A stretch of 48,808 bases of DNA. Source: Winogradskya humida. GTDB lineage: Bacteria; Actinomycetota; Actinomycetes; Mycobacteriales; Micromonosporaceae. Position numbers and translations under genes: made by a program. The DNA lies in contig NZ_BOMN01000016.1 of the NCBI RefSeq assembly GCF_016862215.1, positions 1-48,808 on the forward strand, given 5' to 3'. The notes under the pieces were generated by a model. It was not told the origin of the DNA. It made no database searches and worked only from the letters and a program-made list of their open reading frames with translations. Positions 32,018 to 39,582 of this stretch are shown piece by piece (positions within the stretch are counted from its first letter, which is position 1; each line of letters begins with the position of its first letter).

Positions 32018-32683
32018 GTGGATCTTTATCCGTACGCCCACCTGTACGCCGGCGACCGCGAACTCAGGTCCTACCGCAGCGTCGTCGACCCGTACGCCAG
32101 CTTCGTCTTCGCCCCCGCCGACCTCGTCCCGGCCGGGACCTCCCCGGAGCGCGCGATCTACCGTGCCACCGCGGCCCAGATCCGCGACCGCCTCGACATC
32201 ATGGGCTTCGGCGAGGAGCTCGCCCGCCACTACGGCGAGGAGGCCGACGACGTCCGCCTCGTCATCCGCCTGGCCGCCGCCGAGGACGACGACACCATCT
32301 TCACCCTCGACGTCACCGAACTCGTGAAGGCCCTCGCCGACGACGGCGACCTGATCAGCGCCCTCGCCGAAGTGGCTCCCGACGGCCCACCCGTCGTCAT
32401 CACCGAGACCCCCGCCGCGGCGACCGCCCTCCGCGAGGCCCTCCACCAGCACAAACCGCACCTGGTGGGCTTCATCGGCGTCTTCGACCACGACGGGTCC
32501 GCTTCCCGCCTGCTCACCAGCTTCGCCGCCGCCAGCATCGCCAACCGCACCGTCGCCGTCCTCGACGACCCGCCGCCAGCCCAGCTCGACCTGCCCCCGC
32601 ACTACCGCGTCATCACGGCACCCCAGGCCGGCCCCGCCCAGATCCTCGACGCCGTGGTCGCCGCCCTCACCGACATCGGCTGA
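32018..32683 (+). CDS. Protein resembling HEPN/Toprim-associated proteins, with decayed Toprim site
   Basis: A 221-residue protein. The N-terminal half (YAHLYAGDRELRSYRSVVDP, then IRDRLDIMGFGEELARHYGE) resembles, as I recall, the N-terminal domain of HEPN/Toprim-associated proteins. The C-terminal half reads VVITETPAAATALREAL, LVGFIGVFDHDG and IANRTVAVLDD, like their Toprim domain, where the motifs are TEG-x-x-D and FDND. Here E130 and the D183-D184 pair remain, but the Gly/Asp after the Glu and the Asn are lost. The C-terminal HEPN part is absent. Such proteins are linked to defence, so this may be a remnant or a minimal form. A leaderless GTG start is inferred. Confidence 0.65.
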   Translation: MDLYPYAHLYAGDRELRSYRSVVDPYASFVFAPADLVPAGTSPERAIYRATAAQIRDRLDIMGFGEELARHYGEEADDVRLVIRLAAAEDDDTIFTLDVTELVKALADDGDLISALAEVAPDGPPVVITETPAAATALREALHQHKPHLVGFIGVFDHDGSASRLLTSFAAASIANRTVAVLDDPPPAQLDLPPHYRVITAPQAGPAQILDAVVAALTDIG

Positions 32684-32752
32684 CAACCGACAACCAGGCG
32701 CGCATCAACGCCGGGATCTGACGCGCGAGGCACCCGCAGCCGCCCAACGCGC

Positions 32753-32864
32753 GTCAACCAGGCGTTATGCGGAACCGCAAGCCACCCGGGGTCAGCCGGC
32801 CCTCGCACGTCAACCAGACGTCAGGCGGGAACCGGCGGGCACCCGGCGGTCAGCCGGCCATGGC
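32753..32864. repeat. Imperfect 56-bp tandem duplication at the exonuclease 3' end
   Basis: Two adjacent copies begin GTCAACCAG at 32753 and 32809 and share blocks such as GGAACCG, CACCCGG and GGTCAGCCGGCC. The second copy contains the exonuclease stop codon and last codons; the first lies beyond the stop. A more decayed third copy may precede them (from about 32699). Confidence 0.7.
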
Positions 32865-33761
32865 GTCGACGAGGCGTTTGGCGGAGCTGGCGAGGTTCCA
32901 GCGGGCGGCCAGGGCGAGCAGGGCGTCCTCGTTCTCCGGGGCGGTGGGGAGGGTGGCGTCGAAGTCGGGCAGGGGGACGTCGAGGGCGACCTTGCAGACC
33001 GGGAGGGCGGCGGCCAGGTATTCCTTGGCGGCGAGGAGCTTGACGCGGACGCCGGGGGCGAAGCCTGAGTCCGGGTCGTCGAGGGCTGCGACGATGTCGT
33101 CGATGCCGCCGTAGCGGGCGATGAGGCGGGCGGCCGTCTTCTCGCCGACGCCCGCGACGCCGGGGAGGCCGTCGCTCGGGTCGCCGCGCATGGCGGCGAA
33201 GTCCGCGTACCAGCGGGGCGGAACGCCATATTTGGCCTCGACCGCGGCGTTGTCGCTGTCTTCGAGTTTGGCGACGCCGCGACCGCAGTAGAGCAGGCGG
33301 GTGCCGCGGGTGTCGTCGACGAGCTGGTAGAGGTCGCGGTCGCCGGAGACCACCTCGACCGGGGCGGGCTGGGTGGCCGCGAGGGTGCCGAGAACGTCGT
33401 CGGCCTCGTAGCCCTTGACGCCGAACGCGGGGATGCCGACCGCTTCGAGGACCTGCAGGAGGATCGGGACCTGTTTCTCGAGGGCGGCGGGCACCTCCTC
33501 GACGGCGCCGTGGGCGACGCGGTGCTTCTTGTAGGACGGGACGAGCGCGACCCGCCAGGCCGGGCGCCAGTCGGCGTCGAGGGCGCAGACGACGCGATCG
33601 GGGCGGCGGGTGCGGATCAGCTGGGCCAGCATGTCCATGAAACCGCGGATCGCGTTGACGGGCTCACCGGCGTCGGTGCGCCCGGCGGACTCGGGGATGC
33701 CGTGGAACGCCCGGAAGTACAGGCTCGGGGTGTCGACTGCCAGCAAGGGTCGCGAGGTCAC
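32850..33761 (-). CDS. 5'-3' exonuclease (Pol I-type 5' nuclease / flap endonuclease family)
   Basis: A 303-residue stand-alone version of the 5'-nuclease domain found at the N-terminus of DNA polymerase I. Acidic metal-binding clusters are visible: LLAVDTPSLYFRAFHG, VCALDADWRP, KGYEADDVLGTLA and VVSGDRDLYQLV. The helix-3-turn-helix DNA-binding segment GDPSDGLPGVAGVGEKTAARL follows. Arg and Lys residues in YKKHR would contact the scissile phosphate. It probably processes RNA primers or flaps in replication and repair. The GTG start lies seven bases after a TAGGGT box; a longer version starting with MPRKFPARSA is less likely. The 3' end lies in a tandem duplication. Confidence 0.93.
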   Translation of the reverse strand: MTSRPLLAVDTPSLYFRAFHGIPESAGRTDAGEPVNAIRGFMDMLAQLIRTRRPDRVVCALDADWRPAWRVALVPSYKKHRVAHGAVEEVPAALEKQVPILLQVLEAVGIPAFGVKGYEADDVLGTLAATQPAPVEVVSGDRDLYQLVDDTRGTRLLYCGRGVAKLEDSDNAAVEAKYGVPPRWYADFAAMRGDPSDGLPGVAGVGEKTAARLIARYGGIDDIVAALDDPDSGFAPGVRVKLLAAKEYLAAALPVCKVALDVPLPDFDATLPTAPENEDALLALAARWNLASSAKRLVDAMAG

Positions 33762-33768
33762 GGGAACG

Positions 33769-33774
33769 ACCCTA
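33769..33774 (-). promoter_or_regulatory. Possible -10 box of the exonuclease gene
   Basis: TAGGGT on the minus strand, seven bases before the GTG start. Confidence 0.4.
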
Positions 33775-33871
33775 ACGAAGGGGTCTGACAAAAAAGCTGA
33801 GCGCGCCGGGAACTTTCGCGGCACGGTGAACGACTGTTGGCTCGATTGTTCGTCTGCCGAAGGTGGTTCGC

Positions 33872-34585
33872 GTGCGTAACAGGTCCCGGTTGTCCGCTGT
33901 CGCCGTCCTCGCGGGTCTGGGGGTGCTCGCCCTGGCCGCCCCCGCCGCCGCGCACGTGGAGGTCACCGCCGACAAGGACACGGCCGGCGCGACCGACGTC
34001 ACGCTGACGTTCTCCGGGGAGGCGGAGAACCCGTCCGCCGGCATCAAGAGCGAGCGGGTGGTGCTGCCCGCGGGGATCGCCCCGGCCGACGTCACGCTGG
34101 TCAAGGCACCGGCCGGCTGGACGTTCACGGCGAACGCCGACGGGTTCACGGTCGGCGGCAAGGCGCTGAAGGCCGGCACCGACGCCGAGTGGAAGGTCAA
34201 GATCGCCAAGCTGCCCGACGGCGAGACCCGGCTGTCGTTCAAGACCCTGGAAACGTACGGCGACGGCGAGGTCGCCCGGTGGATCGAGATCCAGCAGGAG
34301 GGCGAGGACGAGCCGGACAGCCCCGCTCCCCTGGTCACCCTCAAGCCGGGCCCGAAGCCGGCAGCCACCGTGAGCAGCGCCCCCGCCGCGGAGCCCAGCG
34401 CGAGCGCAGCACCGAGCGCCGCACCCAGCATCGCCCCGGCCGCGGTGACCGACCCGGTCGCGAGCACCGATGACGACGGTGGCACCTCGACGTGGTGGAT
34501 CTGGCTGATCCTGGCCGCCATCATCGCCGGCCTCGGCTTCTTCCTGGGCCTGCGCCGCAAGAAGAGCACCGGGTCCGCGTCCTGA
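33872..34585 (+). CDS. Secreted, C-terminally membrane-anchored YcnI-like (DUF1775) protein
   Basis: A 237-residue surface protein. A signal peptide ends near APAAA-HVEVTADKD, so the mature chain would start with His, the feature that lets YcnI/DUF1775 proteins bind copper through the N-terminal amine and imidazole. The domain runs to about residue 145 (ETRLSFKTLETYGDGEVARW). A Pro/Ala/Ser-rich stalk follows, then a membrane segment (WWIWLILAAIIAGLGFFLGL) and a basic RRKK tail. The start is the GTG after GAAGGTGG; a GTG three codons earlier would overlap that site. No copper-transport genes adjoin it. Confidence 0.82.
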   Translation: MRNRSRLSAVAVLAGLGVLALAAPAAAHVEVTADKDTAGATDVTLTFSGEAENPSAGIKSERVVLPAGIAPADVTLVKAPAGWTFTANADGFTVGGKALKAGTDAEWKVKIAKLPDGETRLSFKTLETYGDGEVARWIEIQQEGEDEPDSPAPLVTLKPGPKPAATVSSAPAAEPSASAAPSAAPSIAPAAVTDPVASTDDDGGTSTWWIWLILAAIIAGLGFFLGLRRKKSTGSAS

Positions 34586-34613
34586 GAAGTCGCAACAGGA
34601 GCTAACTTCAGGT

Positions 34614-34625
34614 CGCGTTAACGCG
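34614..34625. promoter_or_regulatory. 12-bp palindrome CGCGTTAACGCG before the GDPD gene
   Basis: A perfect palindrome with a GTTAAC centre, 31 bp before the GDPD start. It may be a regulator site. The same GTTAAC core occurs in the palindrome at the MFS promoter, but the flanks differ. Confidence 0.4.
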
Positions 34626-34656
34626 TTGTCAGCCTTCACCCGGCACGGTTCCGGGT

Positions 34657-36207
34657 ATGGCATCGACACGCATCATCGCCGCGGTGGTCGCGCCGGCCGT
34701 CGTCCTCGCCGCTCTCGGCGTACCGGAAGGCGCGGTCGCAGCGCGGAAGACCGTACCGGAAGGCGCGGTCGCAGCGCGGAAGAGCTTCGACCTGCAGGCC
34801 CACCGCGGGGGTATCGCCCTGCGCCCCGAGAACACCCTGGCATCGTTCGGCAACGCCCTGCGCCTCGGGGTGAGCACCCTCGAACTGGACGTCCAGATCA
34901 CCAAGGACGGTGCGGCGGTCGTCACGCACGACCGCAAGGTGGACGCGAAGAAATGCGGTCCCGCGTTCGCCGGGCGGTTCATCAAGGACCTGACGCTCGC
35001 CGAGGTCCGCACGATGGACTGCGGCGGCACGCAGCTCGCCGGTTTCCCCACTCAGGTGCCGGTGCCGGGGGCGCGCATGCCGCTGCTGTCCGAGGTGTTC
35101 GACCTGGTCCACACGTACGACGCCCGCGGCGTGAAGCTGAACGTCGAAACGAAGGTCGAGGCGGGTGCTCCTCAGGAGACCGCACCGCGCGAGCAGTTCG
35201 TGCGGGTCGTCGCCGCCGAGGTGCGCAGGGCCGGGCTGCTCCGGCAGGTCACCGTGCAGAGCTTCGACTGGGGTGCGCTCATGCGGATGGGCGAGGTCGA
35301 GCCGCGGCTGCCGCTGGTCGCGCTGACCAACCGGGACTTCCTGCAGACCGGCCTGCCGGGTGCGTCGCCGTGGCTGGGCGGGCTCGACATCGACGACTTC
35401 GGCGGCGACCCGATCGCCGCGATCCGGTCGTTCGGCGCGGACGCGCTCTCCCCCGTCTACGGGTGGGCGCGAGCGGACGGCGGGTACGACCCGTATGTCA
35501 CGGCGGCGATGGTCAGCGGTGCACACCGGGCGGGCATCAAGGTCGTGCCGTGGACGGTCGACGACCCGGCGGTGATGGCGGACCTGATCCGGCTCGGTGT
35601 CGACGGGCTGATCACGGACTACCCGGACCGGCTGCGTACGGTGCTGGCGGGAGCGGGGTTTGCGCTGCCCAGGGCGTACCCGTCGCCTTTTGATCTGCAG
35701 GCGGCCGGAGCGGAGGCAATCGCCGATCCGGACGTCTCCACCCTGGTGACGGACAGCACAGCGGTCTTCTCGGCAGTGCGGGCGAGCGGCCGCACCGACC
35801 TGCGCGTCGCCGTCGAACTCGGTCCGGGCGCAGCGGACCATCGCGCGCTGATCAGGGAGATCAACCGGTCCGGTCTCGCCGGGCGCGTCAGCATCCGATC
35901 GTACGACTGGCGCAAGCTCCCCGGGATCCCGACAACCGCCGTGGTCACGCAGTGCTGCCGCTTCCGCGACCTCGGCACGCTGGTGAAAGCCACCGGTGCG
36001 ACCACGGTCTCCGCGAATTGGCGGGTCCACGACCTCGCCCGCCCATCGGTGAGCGTTCTGCAACGCCGCGACCACCTCAAGGTCATCCCGTGGGGTGCCG
36101 ACGACGAACAGGCCCTGCAGCACGTGATCGACCTCGGCGCCGACGGGGTCGTCGCCGGCGACCGGGACCTCGCGATCCTGGTCGCCCGTCGCAACGGCCT
36201 ACGCTGA
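34657..36207 (+). CDS. Secreted glycerophosphodiester phosphodiesterase with an extra half-domain
   Basis: A 516-residue protein with a signal peptide (hydrophobic to about residue 28). The first GDPD domain (about 44-330) is complete: H49-R50 in LQAHRGG, E58 in RPENT, E77 and D79 in TLELDVQ, H91 in VTHDR, the Glu in NVETKVEAG, and VPWTVDDPAVM. These fit the Ca-dependent hydrolysis of glycerophosphodiesters to glycerol-3-phosphate. Residues 345-516 repeat the C-terminal half of the same barrel (VAVELGPG, VSIRSYDWRKL, KVIPWGADDEQALQHVIDLG) but lack the HR and first acidic motifs, so it is inactive. An 11-residue repeat, VPEGAVAARK(T/S), lies at the mature N-terminus. Confidence 0.9.
   Translation: MASTRIIAAVVAPAVVLAALGVPEGAVAARKTVPEGAVAARKSFDLQAHRGGIALRPENTLASFGNALRLGVSTLELDVQITKDGAAVVTHDRKVDAKKCGPAFAGRFIKDLTLAEVRTMDCGGTQLAGFPTQVPVPGARMPLLSEVFDLVHTYDARGVKLNVETKVEAGAPQETAPREQFVRVVAAEVRRAGLLRQVTVQSFDWGALMRMGEVEPRLPLVALTNRDFLQTGLPGASPWLGGLDIDDFGGDPIAAIRSFGADALSPVYGWARADGGYDPYVTAAMVSGAHRAGIKVVPWTVDDPAVMADLIRLGVDGLITDYPDRLRTVLAGAGFALPRAYPSPFDLQAAGAEAIADPDVSTLVTDSTAVFSAVRASGRTDLRVAVELGPGAADHRALIREINRSGLAGRVSIRSYDWRKLPGIPTTAVVTQCCRFRDLGTLVKATGATTVSANWRVHDLARPSVSVLQRRDHLKVIPWGADDEQALQHVIDLGADGVVAGDRDLAILVARRNGLR
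34720..34785 (+). repeat. 33-bp tandem duplication at the GDPD signal-peptide junction
   Basis: Two adjacent copies beginning GTACCGGAAGGCGCGGTCGC, in frame, coding VPEGAVAARKT and VPEGAVAARKS. They are identical over almost the whole unit, so the duplication is recent. Confidence 0.9.
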
Positions 36208-36209
36208 GA

Positions 36210-36878
36210 TCAGCGGGTCACCGCGACAAAATTGACCTCGGTACGCACGGTGAATCCCAGGTTCTCGTACAGCCGGATCGCCGTGGTGTTGGTGTTCGCG
36301 GCGTGCAGGAACGGGATGTCCCCGCGGCCGCGGATCTCGTCGGTGACCGCGGCGATCAGCCTGGTGGCGAGGCCCGCGCCGCGGAACTCCGGGTCCGTGC
36401 AGACGGCGCTGATCTCGGTGTAACCGGGCAGGCGCATCCGCTGCCCGGCCATCGCCACGAGCTTCCCGCCACGCCGGATCCCCAGGTACGTGCCGAGCTC
36501 GATCGTCCGCTCCCGGAACGGCCCCGGCCGGGTGCGGGCGACGAGATCCATCACCTCGGGAGCGTCGGCACCGGTCAGCACCTCGGCCTCCGCGGCGGGC
36601 GCGCCGTGGTAGCCGGCACCGACGAGCTGCAGCCCCGGAGTGAGACCTTCCGCCCCGAATCCGTCCGGTACGACCAGTCCCGGCGCGGCCAGAATCACCG
36701 TTTCGCCCTCGTCCAGCAGGGACCGCAGATCCGCCCAGGCGAGCGGGTCGGACGGGTCTTCCAGCGCGGCAAACGCGCTGATCGCGGGGTCGAAGCGCGC
36801 GCTTCTCGCGTACCTCTGGGAAAGGTTCTTCTGCGGCCCGGAGAGTGCCGCCCAGACCGGGTTGTCGAGGTTTTCCAC
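36210..36878 (-). CDS. GNAT-family N-acetyltransferase (FR47-like)
   Basis: A 222-residue acetyltransferase. The acetyl-CoA loop is CTDPEFRGAGLATRLIAAVT, followed by PFLHAANTNTTAIRLYENLGF, the standard FR47-like C-terminus. The N-terminal half (VENLDNPVWAALSGPQKNL) is typical of actinobacterial FR47-like proteins. The GTG start follows GAGAGGATCAAGGG and lies 13 bp past the DUF2090 stop, so they form an operon. It converges with the GDPD gene with two bases between stops. The acceptor is unknown. Confidence 0.88.
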   Translation of the reverse strand: MENLDNPVWAALSGPQKNLSQRYARSARFDPAISAFAALEDPSDPLAWADLRSLLDEGETVILAAPGLVVPDGFGAEGLTPGLQLVGAGYHGAPAAEAEVLTGADAPEVMDLVARTRPGPFRERTIELGTYLGIRRGGKLVAMAGQRMRLPGYTEISAVCTDPEFRGAGLATRLIAAVTDEIRGRGDIPFLHAANTNTTAIRLYENLGFTVRTEVNFVAVTR

Positions 36879-36891
36879 GCCCTTGATCCTC

Positions 36892-37818
36892 TCAGGCCTT
36901 CCAGCGGGCCACGCAATCCAGATACCGCTGGGCGATCGCCTTCCGCGCGGCCTCGTCGTCGTGGTTCTCGTTGTGCTCGCGAATGGCGTCCTCCCAGATG
37001 CTCCGCCCGATCGCGAACCCCACGAACTCCGGCACCTCACTCGCGACCTCGAGCCAGTGGTAAAGCCGTTCCTGCGGCGCGTCCCGGCCCAGAACGATCA
37101 GATCCGCGTGCGAATCCCCCGCTTTGACCTGCCCGGCGATCAACCGCGCGGCCTCCACGGTCTCCAGCCCCTCGACCTTCCAGATCGCCGGCGCCACCCC
37201 GTGCCGCTGGTTATCGGCAATCACCCGCTCCACCAGCTCAGGCCTAAGATCCCGATCATATCGGTACGCATCCCCGCCCACGCTGTGCAACTGCGCCTCG
37301 GTCGCGGGCACCAGCAACTCATACAGCATCGGTACGCCCAGATCGCCCAGCTTCTCCGTCACATCAGCGAGCAGATCGAACTGCTGCTCCCGCGCACCGA
37401 CGGGAAAGTCGGGATTGTCCCGCACCAGCACCTTCGCAAAATCCGGCCGAATCTGGTCGATGTGCTCCAGCCACTGCGAAGCCCACTGGAACGTGAACCA
37501 TTCCTGCCCACTCGCCTCGATCGGCACCGCCAGCACGACGCCGTCCTCATCCCGTGGAATCTTGTCGATCACGTCCTGGCCGTACTGCTCATCGACCAGC
37601 ACCCCCGCCCGGCCGGTGGGCAACTGCGCCGCAGCGACCTCGAGCCCCTCGAAGATGAGCCGCTTGGCCTGCTTGATCCCCGCCAGCTGATCGGGATCAG
37701 GCTCATCGCCCGCCACCCCGAACAGCGTCTTCCCGAACGAATCCCGGTGATCCATCGCCAGGATGAATAGCGGACCGTCACTCCCAGATTCCCACGTCAT
37801 GACCACGGGGTTGCCCAC
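36892..37818 (-). CDS. DUF2090-family protein (IolC C-terminal / sugar-phosphate aldolase-like)
   Basis: A 308-residue TIM-barrel-type protein. LFILAMDHRDSFGK near the N-terminus, GVLVDEQYGQDVI, FAKVLVRDNPDF and AIWKVEGLETVEAA match DUF2090, the domain fused to the kinase IolC in some bacteria and proposed to act as a 2-deoxy-5-keto-gluconate-6-phosphate aldolase. No other inositol genes are present, so the substrate here is open. The GTG of VGNPVVMTW lies ten bases after AGGGGG; an earlier GTG overlaps that site. It follows the 143-residue gene by 12 bp. Confidence 0.8.
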   Translation of the reverse strand: MGNPVVMTWESGSDGPLFILAMDHRDSFGKTLFGVAGDEPDPDQLAGIKQAKRLIFEGLEVAAAQLPTGRAGVLVDEQYGQDVIDKIPRDEDGVVLAVPIEASGQEWFTFQWASQWLEHIDQIRPDFAKVLVRDNPDFPVGAREQQFDLLADVTEKLGDLGVPMLYELLVPATEAQLHSVGGDAYRYDRDLRPELVERVIADNQRHGVAPAIWKVEGLETVEAARLIAGQVKAGDSHADLIVLGRDAPQERLYHWLEVASEVPEFVGFAIGRSIWEDAIREHNENHDDEAARKAIAQRYLDCVARWKA

Positions 37819-37830
37819 GCGTGGCACCCC

Positions 37831-38262
37831 CTAAAGCGACTCGTACATCACATCGCTATTCCCAGAGGGCGTGATTGAACGGGCTCGGCTCGGCGTCAGA
37901 TGGGCCTCGCGGGCCTCAGCAATCAGAGCATCGATCTTCTCGCCGGCCTCGGTGACCCGGACCCCGTGCTCCCCCGCCTCCTCAAGTTTGCGAACGAGGA
38001 GCCCTGATTCCAGGAACCCTGACCATGGCGTACGCAGAGCGAGCAGCGATTCAGCGGTCGACCGGAACAGCATCATCAGCGCGGGATTCGGGGAGCCCAC
38101 CATGTCGAACTGCAGGCCGAACAGCTTCTGCAGACCGTCGAGCAGCTGCACGTAATACTCTTCCAGGGCGGCGTTGAAGGTTGGCGACTCCGTGTAGTAG
38201 CCGCCATATCCCCAATTCTGCGCACCCAGGTAGGCCTGAACCAGGTCACGTCGGCTGTACAT
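37831..38262 (-). CDS. Uncharacterised helical protein, 143 aa
   Basis: A small soluble protein without signal peptide or recognised family. Aromatic-rich N-terminal segment AYLGAQNWGYGGYYTESPTF, an amphipathic middle (YYVQLLDGLQKLFGL), and a charged C-terminal helix (KIDALIAEAREAHL). GGAGAGGG precedes the ATG. It is the first gene of a run including the DUF2090 and GNAT genes. It diverges from the 202-residue membrane protein gene across about 80 bp. Confidence 0.7.
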   Translation of the reverse strand: MYSRRDLVQAYLGAQNWGYGGYYTESPTFNAALEEYYVQLLDGLQKLFGLQFDMVGSPNPALMMLFRSTAESLLALRTPWSGFLESGLLVRKLEEAGEHGVRVTEAGEKIDALIAEAREAHLTPSRARSITPSGNSDVMYESL

Positions 38263-38343
38263 CCCTCTCCTTCACGGCGTGTCTGATGACGGATCAACGA
38301 CATGCTCTTGCCCGAAGCGCCACGACACGGTTAGTCCTCGTGG

Positions 38344-38952
38344 GTGAACTCGCTGACCCCGATCCTCGCGCTCACCGGAGTCATCGTAGGGGCCGCCCTG
38401 TCGTACTTCTTCACATTTATGGCAGAACAGCGCAGGGAGCAATGGGCCCTCGGACGCGAGTGGCGAGAACGGAAATTGCAGGCCTACGGCCAGTACGTGA
38501 GTTGTGTGAAGCGGATGCGTGACATAGCCGAGCGAATCGCCGCATCGGTTCAGCTCGACGACCACGCGCCACCGTTGCAGCGCGAAGCAGGCTTGGAGCC
38601 ACTCGCGGAGGCGAACATGGCGCGAAGCTCCTCCTTCGAAACCGTCAATCTGATCGGCGGGAGCAACGTCGTGGCCGCGGGGCAGGAACTCAATCGTGCG
38701 ATTTGGAGGATCGAGTGGTTCGCACGCGGACTTCTGGACGACACCGACCGGGATGGCTGGGCCAAGGCATTTGACGACTATTTCACGGCAATCAACGGAT
38801 TTCACCGAGCCGCACGTGCGGATCTCGGTGTCAGCGGCGAGTTCTCGCCCCGCGCGGCGCAACCCTCCCCGAGGCTGGGCTATGAGAACGCCCGCCGGCC
38901 CGAGATAGAGGACCCTCCGACTATCCCTGTTACTGCCGACCCACCCGGTTGA
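38344..38952 (+). CDS. Uncharacterised single-pass membrane protein, 202 aa
   Basis: One N-terminal membrane helix (LTGVIVGAALSYFFTFMAEQ, about 10-29) is followed by a basic helix (RREQWALGREWRERKLQAYG) and a cytoplasmic helical domain. This layout is common among actinobacterial proteins of unknown function. The GTG start lies close after a TAGTCC stretch without a Shine-Dalgarno site. The 3' end overlaps the convergent six-helix protein gene by 23 bp. Confidence 0.75.
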   Translation: MNSLTPILALTGVIVGAALSYFFTFMAEQRREQWALGREWRERKLQAYGQYVSCVKRMRDIAERIAASVQLDDHAPPLQREAGLEPLAEANMARSSSFETVNLIGGSNVVAAGQELNRAIWRIEWFARGLLDDTDRDGWAKAFDDYFTAINGFHRAARADLGVSGEFSPRAAQPSPRLGYENARRPEIEDPPTIPVTADPPG

Positions 38953-39529
38953 GGAGGTCGGTGGCGCCGCGGAACATGTAGATGCCGTAGGCCGTCGTCG
39001 CGGTTGCTGCGCCGAGGCCGACCGCCGATGCGGTCCCGTTCGCGGATGCACCCAGGGCGATCGCCACGATGCCCGCGACCGCGACCAGGCAGGTCCACGT
39101 GGCGAGGTAGAGGTCGATGGTGCGGCGGAAGACGCGGGCCATCGGGTAGAAGTGCAAGCCGACGATGAGGGCGATGGCGGGGACGACGTAGTCGCTGTTG
39201 TTCGTTGCGTTGAGGATGAGGACGACCAGCCAGATGGCCAGGCCTTCCGCGCCGAAGATGATGCCGAATGCCTGGCCCGATCTGCTGCGGATCTTGGCGT
39301 CGTCCGCGGAGAGCTCGGCCCGGAACTGCTTGCGGGCGCGCAGGAGCCGCACGCCCTGGAAGATGAAGCACCCGACCGCGGCAACCGCCAACGTCATGAT
39401 GGTCCCGGCGATCGCGGCCGGCCAGCCGGTGAAGGTGTTCGAAGCCCAGAGCAGGGTGAAGAAGCTCATCAGGAACAGGCCGGTGGCGGTGCTGGTCACG
39501 GCGATGCGGGGCGGGGCAGACGTTGTCAC
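38930..39529 (-). CDS. Uncharacterised integral membrane protein, six predicted helices
   Basis: A 199-residue protein with six hydrophobic segments in three pairs (for example GLFLMSFFTLLWAS, GTIMTLAVAAVGCFIF, GLAIWLVVLILN, AIALIVGLHFYPMARVF, TCLVAVAGIVAIAL, AATATTAYGIYMF) and short charged loops. The His in GLHFYPMAR sits within a helix. No transporter motif is seen. The GTG start (VTTSAPPRIAV) is chosen because sequence before it is basic and not membrane-like. It diverges from the tandem GNAT gene across about 50 bp. Confidence 0.78.
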   Translation of the reverse strand: MTTSAPPRIAVTSTATGLFLMSFFTLLWASNTFTGWPAAIAGTIMTLAVAAVGCFIFQGVRLLRARKQFRAELSADDAKIRSRSGQAFGIIFGAEGLAIWLVVLILNATNNSDYVVPAIALIVGLHFYPMARVFRRTIDLYLATWTCLVAVAGIVAIALGASANGTASAVGLGAATATTAYGIYMFRGATDLLNRVGRQ

Positions 39530-39569
39530 CTGCCGATAGTGCCACCCGCGGACGAGCGGCAAGGTCCCC

Positions 39570-39575
39570 TAAAAT
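39570..39575 (+). promoter_or_regulatory. -10 box of the tandem GNAT gene
   Basis: TAAAAT, the closest match to the -10 consensus in the window, ends seven bases before the ATG. A leaderless transcript is likely. Confidence 0.5.
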
Positions 39576-39582
39576 CGCGCGC

